From the NCBI GenBank assembly GCA_900545605.1, contig UQZL01000008.1, positions 4,532-68,531 of the forward strand: a DNA stretch of 64,000 nt, read 5' to 3'. Within the stretch, counting starts at the first letter, position 1. Every line of letters starts with the position of its first letter. The notes beneath the pieces were generated by a model. That model saw only the letters and a program-made list of their open reading frames with translations, was not told the DNA's origin and made no database searches. This DNA comes from an uncultured Collinsella sp. (GTDB lineage: Bacteria; Actinomycetota; Coriobacteriia; Coriobacteriales; Coriobacteriaceae). Shown one piece after another: positions 25,126-33,459 of the stretch. A program made the translations under genes and the position numbers.

Positions 25126-25660
25126 GTTTGGTGAGACTATTTGGTTTGCCGGGAAATGCTACCAAATCGCAACTATACCGGTTTACGGGGCTGAATCGCC
25201 AACTGGCGACCATGGTGCCAATAGCAAAATTAAACCCGCAGGTAGATGGCTTATTGTTTCTTGAAAATGCAGGGTATGGTTGGCTTGCAGCATTCTGGCC
25301 CCGTAATCCGGCATAGTTTTGAAAACCGTCCCTTGGGGACGGGGGAAACGGATCATTTTTGTCTCGTGGAGGGGTGGTGGGATACCGTCCGCCACGAATT
25401 GGGCTCATCTCCTACGTTTGGACGCATATCCCGAACCATGCCGAAATGTACGATATTAAAAGCGCAGGTAGCAGACTCGTTGTTTTTGAAAAAACAAGGG
25501 TATGGTCAGGGGCCCGTGGGTAAACGTAGTAGATGGGCGCGATTCGTGGCTCGGCCATTCCGGATGTCACGGTTTCACTCCTCTGACGTGACATTTCAGG
25601 CGCTTTTGAGGAGGAGTGCCCCTTTTGAATAGTCGTTTAAGAACGTCCCCAATGACTAAG
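25126..25660. other. Non-coding stretch with a diverged repeated segment
   Basis: No gene with a ribosome-binding site is seen. Two segments, 25227-25281 and 25453-25507, align without gaps at an offset of 226 bases; shared pieces are GCAGGTAG, TTGTTT, TTGAAAA and GGGTATGG. A small inverted repeat CCGTCC...GGACGG lies near 25328-25344. At 25628-25660 is another piece of the dispersed element seen at 6090-6124 (AGTCGTTTAA then CGTCCCCAATGACTA). Confidence 0.55.
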
Positions 25661-25688
25661 TTGCAGGTGGCGGCGGTTGTGTTACACT
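25661..25688 (+). promoter_or_regulatory. Promoter of rho
   Basis: TTGCAG at 25661-25666 and TACACT at 25683-25688, spacing 16. The leader to the GTG start at 25833 would be about 138 bases and can fold locally (GACGGAGC...GCCGCC type pairings). A long leader is common for rho, which is autoregulated in several bacteria. Confidence 0.5.
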
Positions 25689-25832
25689 AACGCTGCGTAT
25701 ATGACGCAAATATCTCGATACAGATCAATGATGTCCGTCGGTATTTGACGGAGCTAGACTGTTTAGCCGCCCTGAAGGTTTATGCAGGGAGCATGTGATC
25801 ACAGGGCTTGAAAAGAAAGTTGAGCAAACACT

Positions 25833-28358
25833 GTGTCTGATCAACAGCAAGAAAACGAAATAACGACGACGCAAGCCGCTCCCGCTGCACCGGTTGCGTC
25901 GGACCAGGTCGCGGCGCCCGCGCAAACCTCGGCTCCTGAGACGCCTAAGGCTGCAACGGCTGAGAAGGCCGTGCCTGCAACTGGTGAGGAGGCTGCTCCG
26001 GCAAAGCCCAAGCGCACGCGCCGCGCGGCCAAGCCTGCCGCTGACGGCGAGGAGGTCACCAAGCCCAAGCGCCGTACCGCGCGCACGACGCGCGCCAAGC
26101 GCACCGTTGCAGCTGACTCCTCGGCGCCGATTTCCGATGAGGTCGCGCAGGCACGTGCGTTGGCGCAGATTAGCGAGGCTCAGGTGGTGCGCGCCCGCCG
26201 TCGTGCTGCCGAGCGCGAGGCCGCGGCTCTGACCGAGCTTGCAGCTCCGTCTGTGCCCGAGACCCCTGCCGCCGACCAACCGACCGAGAAGCCGGCACCG
26301 CGCACACGCCGTCGCACGGCTGCTAAGGCCGAGCAGGTTGCTGAACAGGTAACCCCCGAGCTCACTGAGGCTTCGGTCCGTTCCGCAGCAGGGGAGGGCG
26401 CATCGCCAACTGAGCCCGCTGCGCCTGTCGAGGCCAGCGAAGTTCCCGTTGTCGATCCGGCTTTGCGCCCGCACCGTCGCGGTCGCAAGCCCAAGGCCTT
26501 CGTCGAGGCAGAGAAGGCCGCAGCCGCAGCCGCAGCTGCTCGGGATGCTGCGGCGACCGCCGAGTCTGCAACCGCTGCCGATGCACCCGTTCAGGATGCT
26601 GCGACTTCCGAGGCCGCTCCCGCCGATGCCGAGCCCGCCGACGTCCGCCCCGGTCGCAGCCGTCGCACTGCTGTTAAGCGCACGTCCAAGGCTAAGGCTG
26701 CCAAGAAGGGTGCGTCCGAGGATTCCGACGAGACGACCGCCGATGCATCGACTGATGCCGCCGAGCCCCAAGACGTCGAACAGCCTGCGTCCGAGAAGCC
26801 CAAGCGCGGTCGTAAGAAGTCCGCTAAGGCCAAGGCGTCCGAGCATCAGGCTGATGTCGAAGCGCAGGTCGATTCTGGCGCCGAGGCCAATGAAGCCGCT
26901 GCGGTCAATGCCGACGCCGCCGCAACCGATGCTGCCGCGCCCGCCGAGGCCGAAGACGGCACTCGTTCCAACCGTCGCCAGCACAAGCGCAACGAGGAAC
27001 ACAACGAGCGCAACAACGACCGTCGCAACCGTCAGCGCGACCGCAAGCAGCGCAATAAGGAGCGCAATGCCGCTCCGACTGAGCCCACGCTTTCGCGCGA
27101 GGAGCTCGCGGCCATGAAGGTCGCCGAGCTGCGCGAGAAGGCCAAGGAGTTCGAGATTGAGACGACCGGCAAGAAGAAGGCCGAACTCGTCGAAGAGATC
27201 TACACCACCGCCGCGAAGGCCGAGGGCTTCCGCGATATCAAGGGCATCCTGCAGATTCGCCCGGACAGCTCCGGCATCATCCACGCCCATGGCTACATGA
27301 AGTCCAACGACGACGCCTTCGTGCCCGCTTACCTCATCCGCTCCGCGCGCCTGCGCACGGGCGACGTCATCGAGGGCTCGCTGCGTCCTTCGCGCGGCGG
27401 CGACAAGCGCGCCGGCCTCGCCAAAATCACGACCATCAACGGTCTTGACCCCGAGCAGATTCGCAACCGTCCCAAGTTCGGCGACCTCACCCCGGTCTAT
27501 CCCAACGAGCCGCTGCGCATGGAGCACGGCAAGGACTCTATTACCGGTCGCGCCATCGACATCGTGTCACCGATCGGCAAGGGTCAGCGTGGCCTGATCG
27601 TGTCCCCACCCAAGGCCGGCAAGACCACGATCCTCAAGAAGATCTGCCAGTCTATCTCGATTAACAACCCCGAGGTGCACCTCATCTGCCTGCTCGTCGA
27701 CGAGCGCCCCGAAGAGGTCACCGATATGCAGCGTTCCATCAAGGGTGAGGTTGTAGCGTCGACCTTCGATATGCCTGCCGACAACCACACCCGCGTGGCA
27801 GAGCTCGTCATCGAGCGCGCCAAGCGCATCGTAGAGCTGGGTGGCGATGTTGTGGTGGTGCTCGACTCCATCACGCGCCTCGCCCGCGCCTACAACTTGG
27901 CGGCGCCCGCCTCGGGCCGCATCCTTTCGGGCGGCGTCGATTCGGCGGCACTGTATCCGCCCAAGCGCTTCCTGGGTGCAGCCCGCAATATCGAGAACGG
28001 TGGCTCGCTCACCATCCTGGCCTCTGCCCTCATCGACACCGGTTCCAAGATGGACGAGGTCATTTTTGAGGAGTTCAAGGGCACCGGCAACATGGAGCTT
28101 AAGCTCGACCGCGACCTGGCCGACCGCCGCATCTTCCCGGCTATCGACCCCGTTGCCTCCGGTACACGTAACGAGGACCTGTTGGTCGACGAGCAGATGC
28201 GCCCGTTTGTCTTTGGTCTGCGTCGCATTCTTGCCGGCATGAACAACACCGAGCGCGCAGCCGCATCGTTTATCAAGGGTCTTAAGGGCACCAACACCAA
28301 CCAGGAGTTCCTGGTGCGTTCGGCCAAAAAGCACAGCGACTACGAGCAGACGTTCTAG
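25833..28358 (+). CDS. rho: Transcription termination factor Rho (extended N-terminus)
   Basis: Hexameric RNA-dependent ATPase that ends transcription. It has 841 residues against about 420 in E. coli. Residues 1 to about 420 are low-complexity Ala/Glu/Pro/Lys/Arg with repeated basic blocks (RTRRRTAAKA; RRNRQRDRKQRNKERN near 390-410), a known feature of actinobacterial Rho that adds RNA binding. A SAP-like Rho_N helix pair (MKVAELREKAKEF) follows, then the cold-shock-like RNA domain, Walker A SPPKAGKTT near residue 591, Walker B VVVVLDSITRLARAYN near 670, and the Q/R-loop region. The start is GTG 25833, behind a weak AAAGAAAG. A terminator follows at 28397-28425. Confidence 0.96.
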   Translation: MSDQQQENEITTTQAAPAAPVASDQVAAPAQTSAPETPKAATAEKAVPATGEEAAPAKPKRTRRAAKPAADGEEVTKPKRRTARTTRAKRTVAADSSAPISDEVAQARALAQISEAQVVRARRRAAEREAAALTELAAPSVPETPAADQPTEKPAPRTRRRTAAKAEQVAEQVTPELTEASVRSAAGEGASPTEPAAPVEASEVPVVDPALRPHRRGRKPKAFVEAEKAAAAAAAARDAAATAESATAADAPVQDAATSEAAPADAEPADVRPGRSRRTAVKRTSKAKAAKKGASEDSDETTADASTDAAEPQDVEQPASEKPKRGRKKSAKAKASEHQADVEAQVDSGAEANEAAAVNADAAATDAAAPAEAEDGTRSNRRQHKRNEEHNERNNDRRNRQRDRKQRNKERNAAPTEPTLSREELAAMKVAELREKAKEFEIETTGKKKAELVEEIYTTAAKAEGFRDIKGILQIRPDSSGIIHAHGYMKSNDDAFVPAYLIRSARLRTGDVIEGSLRPSRGGDKRAGLAKITTINGLDPEQIRNRPKFGDLTPVYPNEPLRMEHGKDSITGRAIDIVSPIGKGQRGLIVSPPKAGKTTILKKICQSISINNPEVHLICLLVDERPEEVTDMQRSIKGEVVASTFDMPADNHTRVAELVIERAKRIVELGGDVVVVLDSITRLARAYNLAAPASGRILSGGVDSAALYPPKRFLGAARNIENGGSLTILASALIDTGSKMDEVIFEEFKGTGNMELKLDRDLADRRIFPAIDPVASGTRNEDLLVDEQMRPFVFGLRRILAGMNNTERAAASFIKGLKGTNTNQEFLVRSAKKHSDYEQTF

Positions 28359-28396
28359 GTTGTCATCCACACGCAGCGATAGTCATCAATGCGATA

Positions 28397-28428
28397 AAGG
28401 GTCGGGGCTTTGAGCCTCGGCCCTTTTC
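28397..28428 (+). terminator. Terminator after rho
   Basis: AAGGGTCGGGG (28397-28407) pairs throughout with CCTCGGCCCTT (28415-28425), including two G-U pairs, then TTCC. It follows the rho stop codon by 39 bases. Confidence 0.75.
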
Positions 28429-28506
28429 CATAGCGCCGCTCCGCACTTATTTTTGACCATAAGACTGGCAAGCAGCAGGTTTCCCGTTTCAATCCGACAT
28501 CGTCGC

Positions 28507-28535
28507 TTGCAATCGACAGGGCGGTTTCGCATAAT
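28507..28535 (+). promoter_or_regulatory. Promoter for the Ala-rich membrane protein / VanZ-like pair
   Basis: TTGCAA (28507-28512) and CATAAT (28530-28535) are separated by 17 bases. A leader of about 130 bases precedes the ATG at 28672. The rest of 28430-28670 shows no other gene. Confidence 0.55.
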
Positions 28536-28671
28536 AGCTTTTAAGCTTCGCGACGGAAAACGCAGATGAAACGAACCATATACCGTTGCTTTGGGGCATA
28601 GCCCCGCTTCATCTTCTCTCGCGCAGCCAACTGAATGATGCGATTTGGGTGCTGGAAGATGGGGAGAGCTC

Positions 28672-30072
28672 ATGGCTTCTTCTGATGCAACACAACGAGC
28701 AGTCCTTGCCGGACTTTCGTGCGGGATCGGCCTTGCCGCTCCCGTGGTTATGTATGCCGCGACGCTGCCGTTTTCGTCGGTGAACGAGACGGTCGTGGCG
28801 GGTGCGGTTCCCTTCGCCGTGGGCGCGGTGGCGGGCGTGGGTATCTATGCCGCCTCGCTGGGTATCTCCGAGTACCGTGCGCAGCGTGAAGAGCGTCTGT
28901 TCCAGCCCGATGCCATGGGCGGTGCCGCCAATCTCAATCAGCATCAAAGCGAGTTCAAGACCGCCTCGATTCCAGCTCAGCAGCAGGATGCTACTCCTTA
29001 CGCTGCGGCTTCTGCTTCTCAGACTCAGGTGGAGCAGTCTACCTCGGCATTCCTTTCCGGCCTGACTGGTGCGTTCCAGCGCCGTCATGCCGATGATGGT
29101 GTCCCTACCATCGCTCGAGCCGCAGATGCCATGGACGAGGCCGAGGCTTGGTCCATGATCGACAGTATGCTCGACGACGATTCGCCGGTGAGCTGCGACC
29201 CTGCGCGCTCGCGCGACGTCTATCAAGTCGCCATCGACGAGCTCACCAACGGCGGGCAGACCGGCTCCCTCAATCGCGACGACATCGCCGCCGCGGCGCG
29301 CGCCGTGTCGGGCTCCCAGGCCGCCCCTGCGGGCAGCACGGCGGCTTTCGTGGCACTCGTTGCCAACGCGGCAGCCAATAACGCCTACAACGCTACCTCG
29401 GGCGACGCGAACGCTTCTGCCGACAATTCGTACGTTGATGAAGCCATGGCCGCGGACGAGGAGGCCGTTGCCGCCCGCCGTGCCGCCGAGAGCTCGCTTT
29501 GGGGCGCTCCTGCCCGGCAGCAGGCGGCTGAGGCTGCGCCGTACAATGCAAACCTCGCCAGCATGCCTATCATCTCCGGTGCCGCGGACATCGATCTCGA
29601 TGACCTCGATGAGCCTGCAGCCATCACCGCATCGATTGATGCCCAAGATCGCATCGACACCGGCGACCTTCCGGACGCCTCGCTCGAGGTTGATGTCCCC
29701 ATGGCTGATTACTCGGGCCACGAGGACATGTGGGCCGCCGCCACCGCGATTCTGGATGAGATTGACGAGCCCGCTCCTGTTGCAGCTCCCGCTCCCGTCG
29801 CTGCCCCTCAGCCTGCTGCCCCCGCCTATGTCGGCCGTCACAGCGCTGTGTTCCCCGAGGATACCGCCCGTATCTCGCGCGAGAGCATCGAGCGGGCCGA
29901 GGCTATTGCCGCCGGCATTATGGAAAACCGTCGTCACGAGCGCGTCAATCAGATCCTCGAGGAAGAGATCGAGCGCCTGCAGTCCTCTACCGCCAAGCGT
30001 ACGGGCCGTGCCTATCTGAGCGTTATCGAGGGCGGTACCGCCAGCTTCGCGCCGCTCCGCGCGGAGGCATAA
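28672..30072 (+). CDS. Ala-rich membrane-anchored protein, unknown function
   Basis: A 466-residue protein without a recognised domain. Two hydrophobic segments near residues 10-28 and 36-56 anchor it, with a short loop between them. The rest is an acidic, Ala-rich cytoplasmic region with predicted helices and Pro/Ala linkers. It contains a DVYQVAIDEL segment near 182 and a helical ERINQILEEEIE-like stretch near the C-terminus. The ATG at 28672 follows GGGGAGAG; an in-frame TTG at 28645 is less likely. It is 7 bases upstream of the VanZ-like gene, whose Shine-Dalgarno lies inside this gene's end, so the two are an operon. Confidence 0.7.
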   Translation: MASSDATQRAVLAGLSCGIGLAAPVVMYAATLPFSSVNETVVAGAVPFAVGAVAGVGIYAASLGISEYRAQREERLFQPDAMGGAANLNQHQSEFKTASIPAQQQDATPYAAASASQTQVEQSTSAFLSGLTGAFQRRHADDGVPTIARAADAMDEAEAWSMIDSMLDDDSPVSCDPARSRDVYQVAIDELTNGGQTGSLNRDDIAAAARAVSGSQAAPAGSTAAFVALVANAAANNAYNATSGDANASADNSYVDEAMAADEEAVAARRAAESSLWGAPARQQAAEAAPYNANLASMPIISGAADIDLDDLDEPAAITASIDAQDRIDTGDLPDASLEVDVPMADYSGHEDMWAAATAILDEIDEPAPVAAPAPVAAPQPAAPAYVGRHSAVFPEDTARISRESIERAEAIAAGIMENRRHERVNQILEEEIERLQSSTAKRTGRAYLSVIEGGTASFAPLRAEA

Positions 30073-30079
30073 CTTCTGC

Positions 30080-30529
30080 ATGGTTAAGATCAATCGAAAA
30101 TGGGCGGTCGTGACCTGCCTGATGGCGCTCTTGATCTGGGGCAATTCGCTGGTTCCCGGCTCGGGGTCGGGCTCGCTGAGCCTGACGGTCATGGAAGCTA
30201 TCCGCGGTTTCCTGCACGGCGTGGGACTTCCATATGAATGGGTGACCAACTTTGTTGTTCGCAAGTGCGCGCATTTTACCGAGTATATGGTGCTCGGCAT
30301 CCTGGCAACGCACGCCTTTGATCTTGAGGGCCGGCGCACCTTTGACGTGCTGCTGCCCACGGCGGTGTTCCTGCTGCTGATTCCCTCGATCGACGAGACG
30401 ATTCAGCTCTTTGTGCCGGGACGCGCCGGCATGATCACCGATGTGATGATCGACTGCTGTGGAGCGGCAACGGGCGTTGTGCTCCGATATCTCTTACGGT
30501 CGCTGATGCACGCCAAAAAGGCCGCCTAG
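30080..30529 (+). CDS. VanZ-like family membrane protein
   Basis: A 149-residue, four-segment membrane protein of the VanZ-like family. The family signature appears as the start segment with the ALLIWGNSLVPG stretch, then RKCAHFTEYMVLG near residue 61 and the SIDETIQLFVPGRAGMITDVMIDCCGAATG segment, with its DxxQ-type acidic motif, near 102-130. VanZ confers low-level teicoplanin resistance in enterococci, but most relatives are of unknown function. The ATG at 30080 uses GGAGG at 30063-30067, inside the upstream gene. The terminator at 30521-30560 overlaps its stop codon. Confidence 0.88.
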   Translation: MVKINRKWAVVTCLMALLIWGNSLVPGSGSGSLSLTVMEAIRGFLHGVGLPYEWVTNFVVRKCAHFTEYMVLGILATHAFDLEGRRTFDVLLPTAVFLLLIPSIDETIQLFVPGRAGMITDVMIDCCGAATGVVLRYLLRSLMHAKKAA

Positions 30530-30560
30530 GACGTATTGTTTGGTCCTAGGCGGCTTTTTT
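30521..30560 (+). terminator. Terminator overlapping the VanZ-like stop codon
   Basis: GCCGCCTAGGAC (30521-30532) is exactly complementary to GTCCTAGGCGGC (30543-30554), followed by TTTTTT. The TAG stop codon lies within the left arm. Confidence 0.9.
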
Positions 30561-30642
30561 ATTTGAGGGCTTATATGGGGCGTGGTGGCGTCGTTCCGTA
30601 GGTTAGATTTGCCGAGCGCGCCACGCCCTGTGGGTGCGTCTG

Positions 30643-31533
30643 CTACTGAAGCGCCTGTGCGCCCAGGGCCAGGCAGCCCATGATGCCCTGCTTGCCCTCG
30701 AGGCTGTTGTTGACAATGTAGGTATCGATGTCGTTGACCTCGGGCGTGACGATATAGCCGTTGAGCATTTCGGCGCACTTTTTGCGTGCGAGCGGCACGA
30801 TGGGGGTGTGGTCGGCCACGCCGCCGCCGATGATAATCTTTTGCGGTGCGTAGCACAGCGTGTAGGTCATGAGCGCCTGTGCCAGATAGCCGGCGAGCAG
30901 GTCCATGGCCTCCGGGTCATCGGCCATGTCTCCGGCGCTCCTGCCATCCCAGCGCTTTTTGACGCCGGGACCTGCAATGAGGCCCTCGAGGCAGTTGTCG
31001 TGGAAGGGGCAGGCGCTGTGCTCGCCAATAGTGTCGCGCGGGTCGCGCGTGACCAGGATGTGGCCAGCCTCGGGATGCATCATGCCGTGCACGAGCTGGC
31101 CGCCCGAGAGCACGCCGGCGCCCACGCCGGTGCCGATGGTCAGATACACAACGTCAGTGAGGCCTTGGGCGCAACCAAAGGTGACCTCGCCCAGGCAGGC
31201 GACGTTGACGTCGGTGTCGTAGCCGCAGGGGATATTGAGCTCGTTTTGGATAGTGCCCAGCAGGTCAAAGTAGCGCCATGCCGTCTTAGGGGTCTCTAGG
31301 ATCTTGCCGTACTGCGGCGAAGCGGGGTTGACCGCGGTGGGGCCAAAGGCGCCAATGCCCAGCGCAGCGATGCCCTTGTCGGCAAACCATGCGTTGACGG
31401 CCTCAACGGTCTCCTGCGGGGTCGTGGTCGCGATCTGCTCACGCTCCAGGACCGTACCGTCTGCATAGCCCGTGGCGCAGACCATCTTGGTGCCGCCGGC
31501 CTCGAGCGCTCCGATAAGCTGCTGCTCTGCCAT
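30643..31533 (-). CDS. ROK-family sugar kinase (fructokinase/glucokinase type)
   Basis: Cytoplasmic ATP-dependent hexose kinase of 296 residues. It has the N-terminal phosphate-binding GALEAGGTKMVCA (residues 8-20), the GIGAFGPTAV segment near 60, the TIGTGVGAGV adenosine-site segment near 130, and the ROK zinc-binding pattern starting with HPEAGHILV and continuing to CPFHDNCLEG. The AGGTK form and the CPFHDNC zinc motif favour the fructokinase-like branch over glucokinase, but substrate is uncertain. The ATG at 31533 is preceded by GAGAGAGG. It is separated from the upstream aminotransferase by a strong terminator. Confidence 0.87.
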   Translation of the reverse strand: MAEQQLIGALEAGGTKMVCATGYADGTVLEREQIATTTPQETVEAVNAWFADKGIAALGIGAFGPTAVNPASPQYGKILETPKTAWRYFDLLGTIQNELNIPCGYDTDVNVACLGEVTFGCAQGLTDVVYLTIGTGVGAGVLSGGQLVHGMMHPEAGHILVTRDPRDTIGEHSACPFHDNCLEGLIAGPGVKKRWDGRSAGDMADDPEAMDLLAGYLAQALMTYTLCYAPQKIIIGGGVADHTPIVPLARKKCAEMLNGYIVTPEVNDIDTYIVNNSLEGKQGIMGCLALGAQALQ

Positions 31534-31610
31534 AGTATTCCTCTCTCTGGGACGAGTTGCTCCATGACTAAAGTATAGAGCTCTAAACCATTTAAGAAAG
31601 CGCTATAAAA

Positions 31611-31650
31611 AGAAGCCCCGCAACGCGGCGGGCGGTGCGGGGCTTCTTTG
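31611..31650 (-). terminator. Terminator between aminotransferase and ROK kinase genes
   Basis: AGAAGCCCCGCA (31611-31622) and TGCGGGGCTTCT (31636-31647) are exact complements. On the minus strand they are followed by TTTTTAT, ending the aminotransferase transcript. Confidence 0.88.
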
Positions 31651-31674
31651 GTTGCTTTAGTTGCCGGGCCGTCC

Positions 31675-32856
31675 TTACCCGCGCGGCTTGATTTTATCAC
31701 GTAGCGACTTGAGGTTCTCCAGCGCCGCGTTAAGCGTCTCGTCTCGCTTGGCAAAGTGGAAACGAATCAGATGGTTGACGGGCTCGCGGAAGAAGCTCGA
31801 GCCGGGCACGGCGCCCACACCCACTTTAGACGCGAGGTCTTCACAGAACTCGAGGTCGCTGTCATAGCCAAACTCAGAGATGTCCATCATGACGTAGTAG
31901 GCGCCCTGCGGCACGTTATGCTCAAGACCGATGCTGTCGAGTCCCTGGCAGAACAGGTCGCGCTTGGCGGTGTAGAGGTCGAGCACCTCATCGTAATAGC
32001 TGTCGTCGAAGTTGAGGGCGGTGACGACAGCTTCCTGCAGGGGAGCGGCGGCGCCTACGGTGAGGAAGTCGTGGACCTTTTTGATGCGCTCGGTGATTTC
32101 GGCGGGAGCGATGGTGTAGCCCAGGCGCCAGCCGGTGATGGAGTAGGTCTTGGACAGCGAGCTGCAGCTGATGGTGCGCTCAAACATGCCGGGCAGCGTG
32201 GCCATGTACACGTGCTCGTGGGGCGCGTAGACGATGTGCTCGTAGACCTCGTCGGTGATGCAGTAGGCGTCATACTTTTTGCACAGGTCGGCGATAAAGG
32301 TGAGCTCCTCGCGGGTAAAGACCTTGCCGCAGGGGTTGGACGGGTTGCACAGGACGATCGCCTTGGGATCGTTGTCGCGGAAGGCCGCCTCGAGGACCTC
32401 ACGGTCGAAGTCAAAGGTGGGCGGGTTGAGCGGCACGTAGATGGGCTCGGCACCCGAAAGGATCGTGTCGGCGCCGTAGTTCTCGTAGAATGGCGAGAAA
32501 ATGACGACCTTGTCGCCGGGGTTTGTGACCGTCATCATGGCGGCCATCATGGCCTCGGTGGAGCCGCAGGTGACCACGATGTTCTCGTTGGGGTTGATCG
32601 GCATGCCCATAAAGTGCTCCTGCTTGGCGGCAAGCGCCTCGCGCATGGCTTGGGAGCCCCAGGTGATGGAGTATTGGTGATAGAGCGGCTTGGGGTCGCT
32701 GGCGATGGCGCTGAGGCTGTTGAGCAGCTGCGCCGGGGGATCGAAGTCGGGGAAGCCCTGCGACAGGTTGACGGCGCCATACTTATTGGAGATGCGCGTC
32801 ATGCGGCGGATGACGGAATCGGTAAACGTTGCCGTACGGTTGGAGAGTTCTTTCAT
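31675..32856 (-). CDS. Class I/II pyridoxal-phosphate aminotransferase
   Basis: PLP-dependent aminotransferase, 393 residues, fold type I. Motifs: NLSQGFPDFDPP near residue 31 (substrate-arm region), the Asn of NPSNPCGKVFTREEL near 172, the Asp-Glu pair in CITDEVYEHIVY near 203, and the PLP-binding lysine in SSLSKTYSITGWRLGY near residue 235. The closest named types are broad-specificity aspartate, methionine or kynurenine aminotransferases. The substrate cannot be chosen from sequence. Start ATG 32856 follows CGAAAGGAC. Confidence 0.88.
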   Translation of the reverse strand: MKELSNRTATFTDSVIRRMTRISNKYGAVNLSQGFPDFDPPAQLLNSLSAIASDPKPLYHQYSITWGSQAMREALAAKQEHFMGMPINPNENIVVTCGSTEAMMAAMMTVTNPGDKVVIFSPFYENYGADTILSGAEPIYVPLNPPTFDFDREVLEAAFRDNDPKAIVLCNPSNPCGKVFTREELTFIADLCKKYDAYCITDEVYEHIVYAPHEHVYMATLPGMFERTISCSSLSKTYSITGWRLGYTIAPAEITERIKKVHDFLTVGAAAPLQEAVVTALNFDDSYYDEVLDLYTAKRDLFCQGLDSIGLEHNVPQGAYYVMMDISEFGYDSDLEFCEDLASKVGVGAVPGSSFFREPVNHLIRFHFAKRDETLNAALENLKSLRDKIKPRG

Positions 32857-32966
32857 GCTTGTCCTTTCGAGCATTTGCAGTGGGGCAAGTTTACTCCTAT
32901 GAAACCGGTGGGAATTGCTCGAAACGCGCTTGAAAAACTCTTTTCAAAATTCTTGAAAATTGGGGC

Positions 32967-32995
32967 TTGCATCGCGTGGCGTTCCTTGCAATAAT
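32967..32995 (+). promoter_or_regulatory. Promoter of the tRNA-His/tRNA-Lys unit
   Basis: TTGCAT (32967-32972) and AATAAT (32990-32995), spacing 17, end 27 bases before tRNA-His. The two tRNAs are 22 bases apart and are followed by a single terminator. Confidence 0.6.
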
Positions 32996-33021
32996 AGTCG
33001 AGCGCGAAGCGCACAGGACAC

Positions 33022-33099
33022 GGTGGGTGTAGCTCAGTTGGCTAGAGCGACGGGTTGTGGTCCCGTAGGTCGAGGGTTCGAGTCCCTTTACCCACCCCA
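33022..33099 (+). tRNA. tRNA-His (GTG)
   Basis: Acceptor stem GTGGGTG/TACCCAC preceded by the extra G (position -1) that pairs with discriminator C, diagnostic for tRNA-His. The anticodon loop TTGTGGT carries GTG, with stem ACGGG/CCCGT. The T-arm is GAGGG-TTCGAGT-CCCTT. The CCA end is encoded (33097-33099). Confidence 0.95.
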
Positions 33100-33121
33100 G
33101 TTCTTGCTTCGTGTTGATATC

Positions 33122-33197
33122 GGGTCGTTAGCTCAGTTGGTAGAGCAGGGGACTCTTAATCCCAAGGTCCAGGGTTCGACCCCCTGACGGCCCACCA
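33122..33197 (+). tRNA. tRNA-Lys (CTT)
   Basis: Acceptor stem GGGTCGT/ACGGCCC, D-arm AGCTCAGTTGGTAGAGC, anticodon loop CTCTTAA with CTT (Lys, AAG), T-arm GGGTTCGACCCC, discriminator A and encoded CCA. The first anticodon-stem pair is a G-A mismatch. Its 3' end is duplicated at 33355-33377. Confidence 0.93.
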
Positions 33198-33200
33198 AAG
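33178..33200 (+). repeat. Direct repeat A: tRNA-Lys 3' end (att-like)
   Basis: GACCCCCTGACGGCCCACCA plus AAG, the 3' end of tRNA-Lys, recurs exactly at 33355-33377. The 3' ends of tRNA genes are classic integration sites of tyrosine recombinases. Confidence 0.8.
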
Positions 33201-33205
33201 TATGT

Positions 33206-33237
33206 TAAAGCGACTGGCTTCGGCCGGTCGCTTTTTT
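33206..33237 (+). terminator. Terminator after tRNA-Lys
   Basis: AAAGCGACTGGC, loop TTCG-containing, GCCGGTCGCTTTTTTG. Stem of about eleven pairs followed by a T-run. Confidence 0.85.
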
Positions 33238-33354
33238 GTTGATCTTTCATGGGGTCGAACCCGAAAGGGCGCGTAGCTGAGAAAACGCGTAAGCATTTGC
33301 CAGCGCAGCGCGCAAGGCGCCTTGGCGCCGCAGCGGCCGCCTGCGCAGCAGGCT

Positions 33355-33377
33355 GACCCCCTGACGGCCCACCAAAG
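33355..33377 (+). repeat. Direct repeat B: orphan copy of the tRNA-Lys 3' end
   Basis: Exact 23-base copy of 33178-33200, not attached to a tRNA body. Like the first copy it is followed by a short gap, a terminator hairpin (33386-33414, CAAGTTAAGACGG...CCGTCTTTTTTT) and then the string GTCGAACCCGAAA (33256 and 33435). The duplication therefore covers roughly 95 bases in diverged form. Confidence 0.8.
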
Positions 33378-33459
33378 CAAGTTAAGACGGTCAACGAAAG
33401 TTGGCCGTCTTTTTTTGTTGACCTCGCTTGGAGTCGAACCCGAAATGGCACAGCCGCTT

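Noticed and set aside
23174..25408. A 744-codon minus-strand open frame covering argS
   Set aside because: It is the antisense shadow of argS with no family-like segments and no ribosome-binding site.
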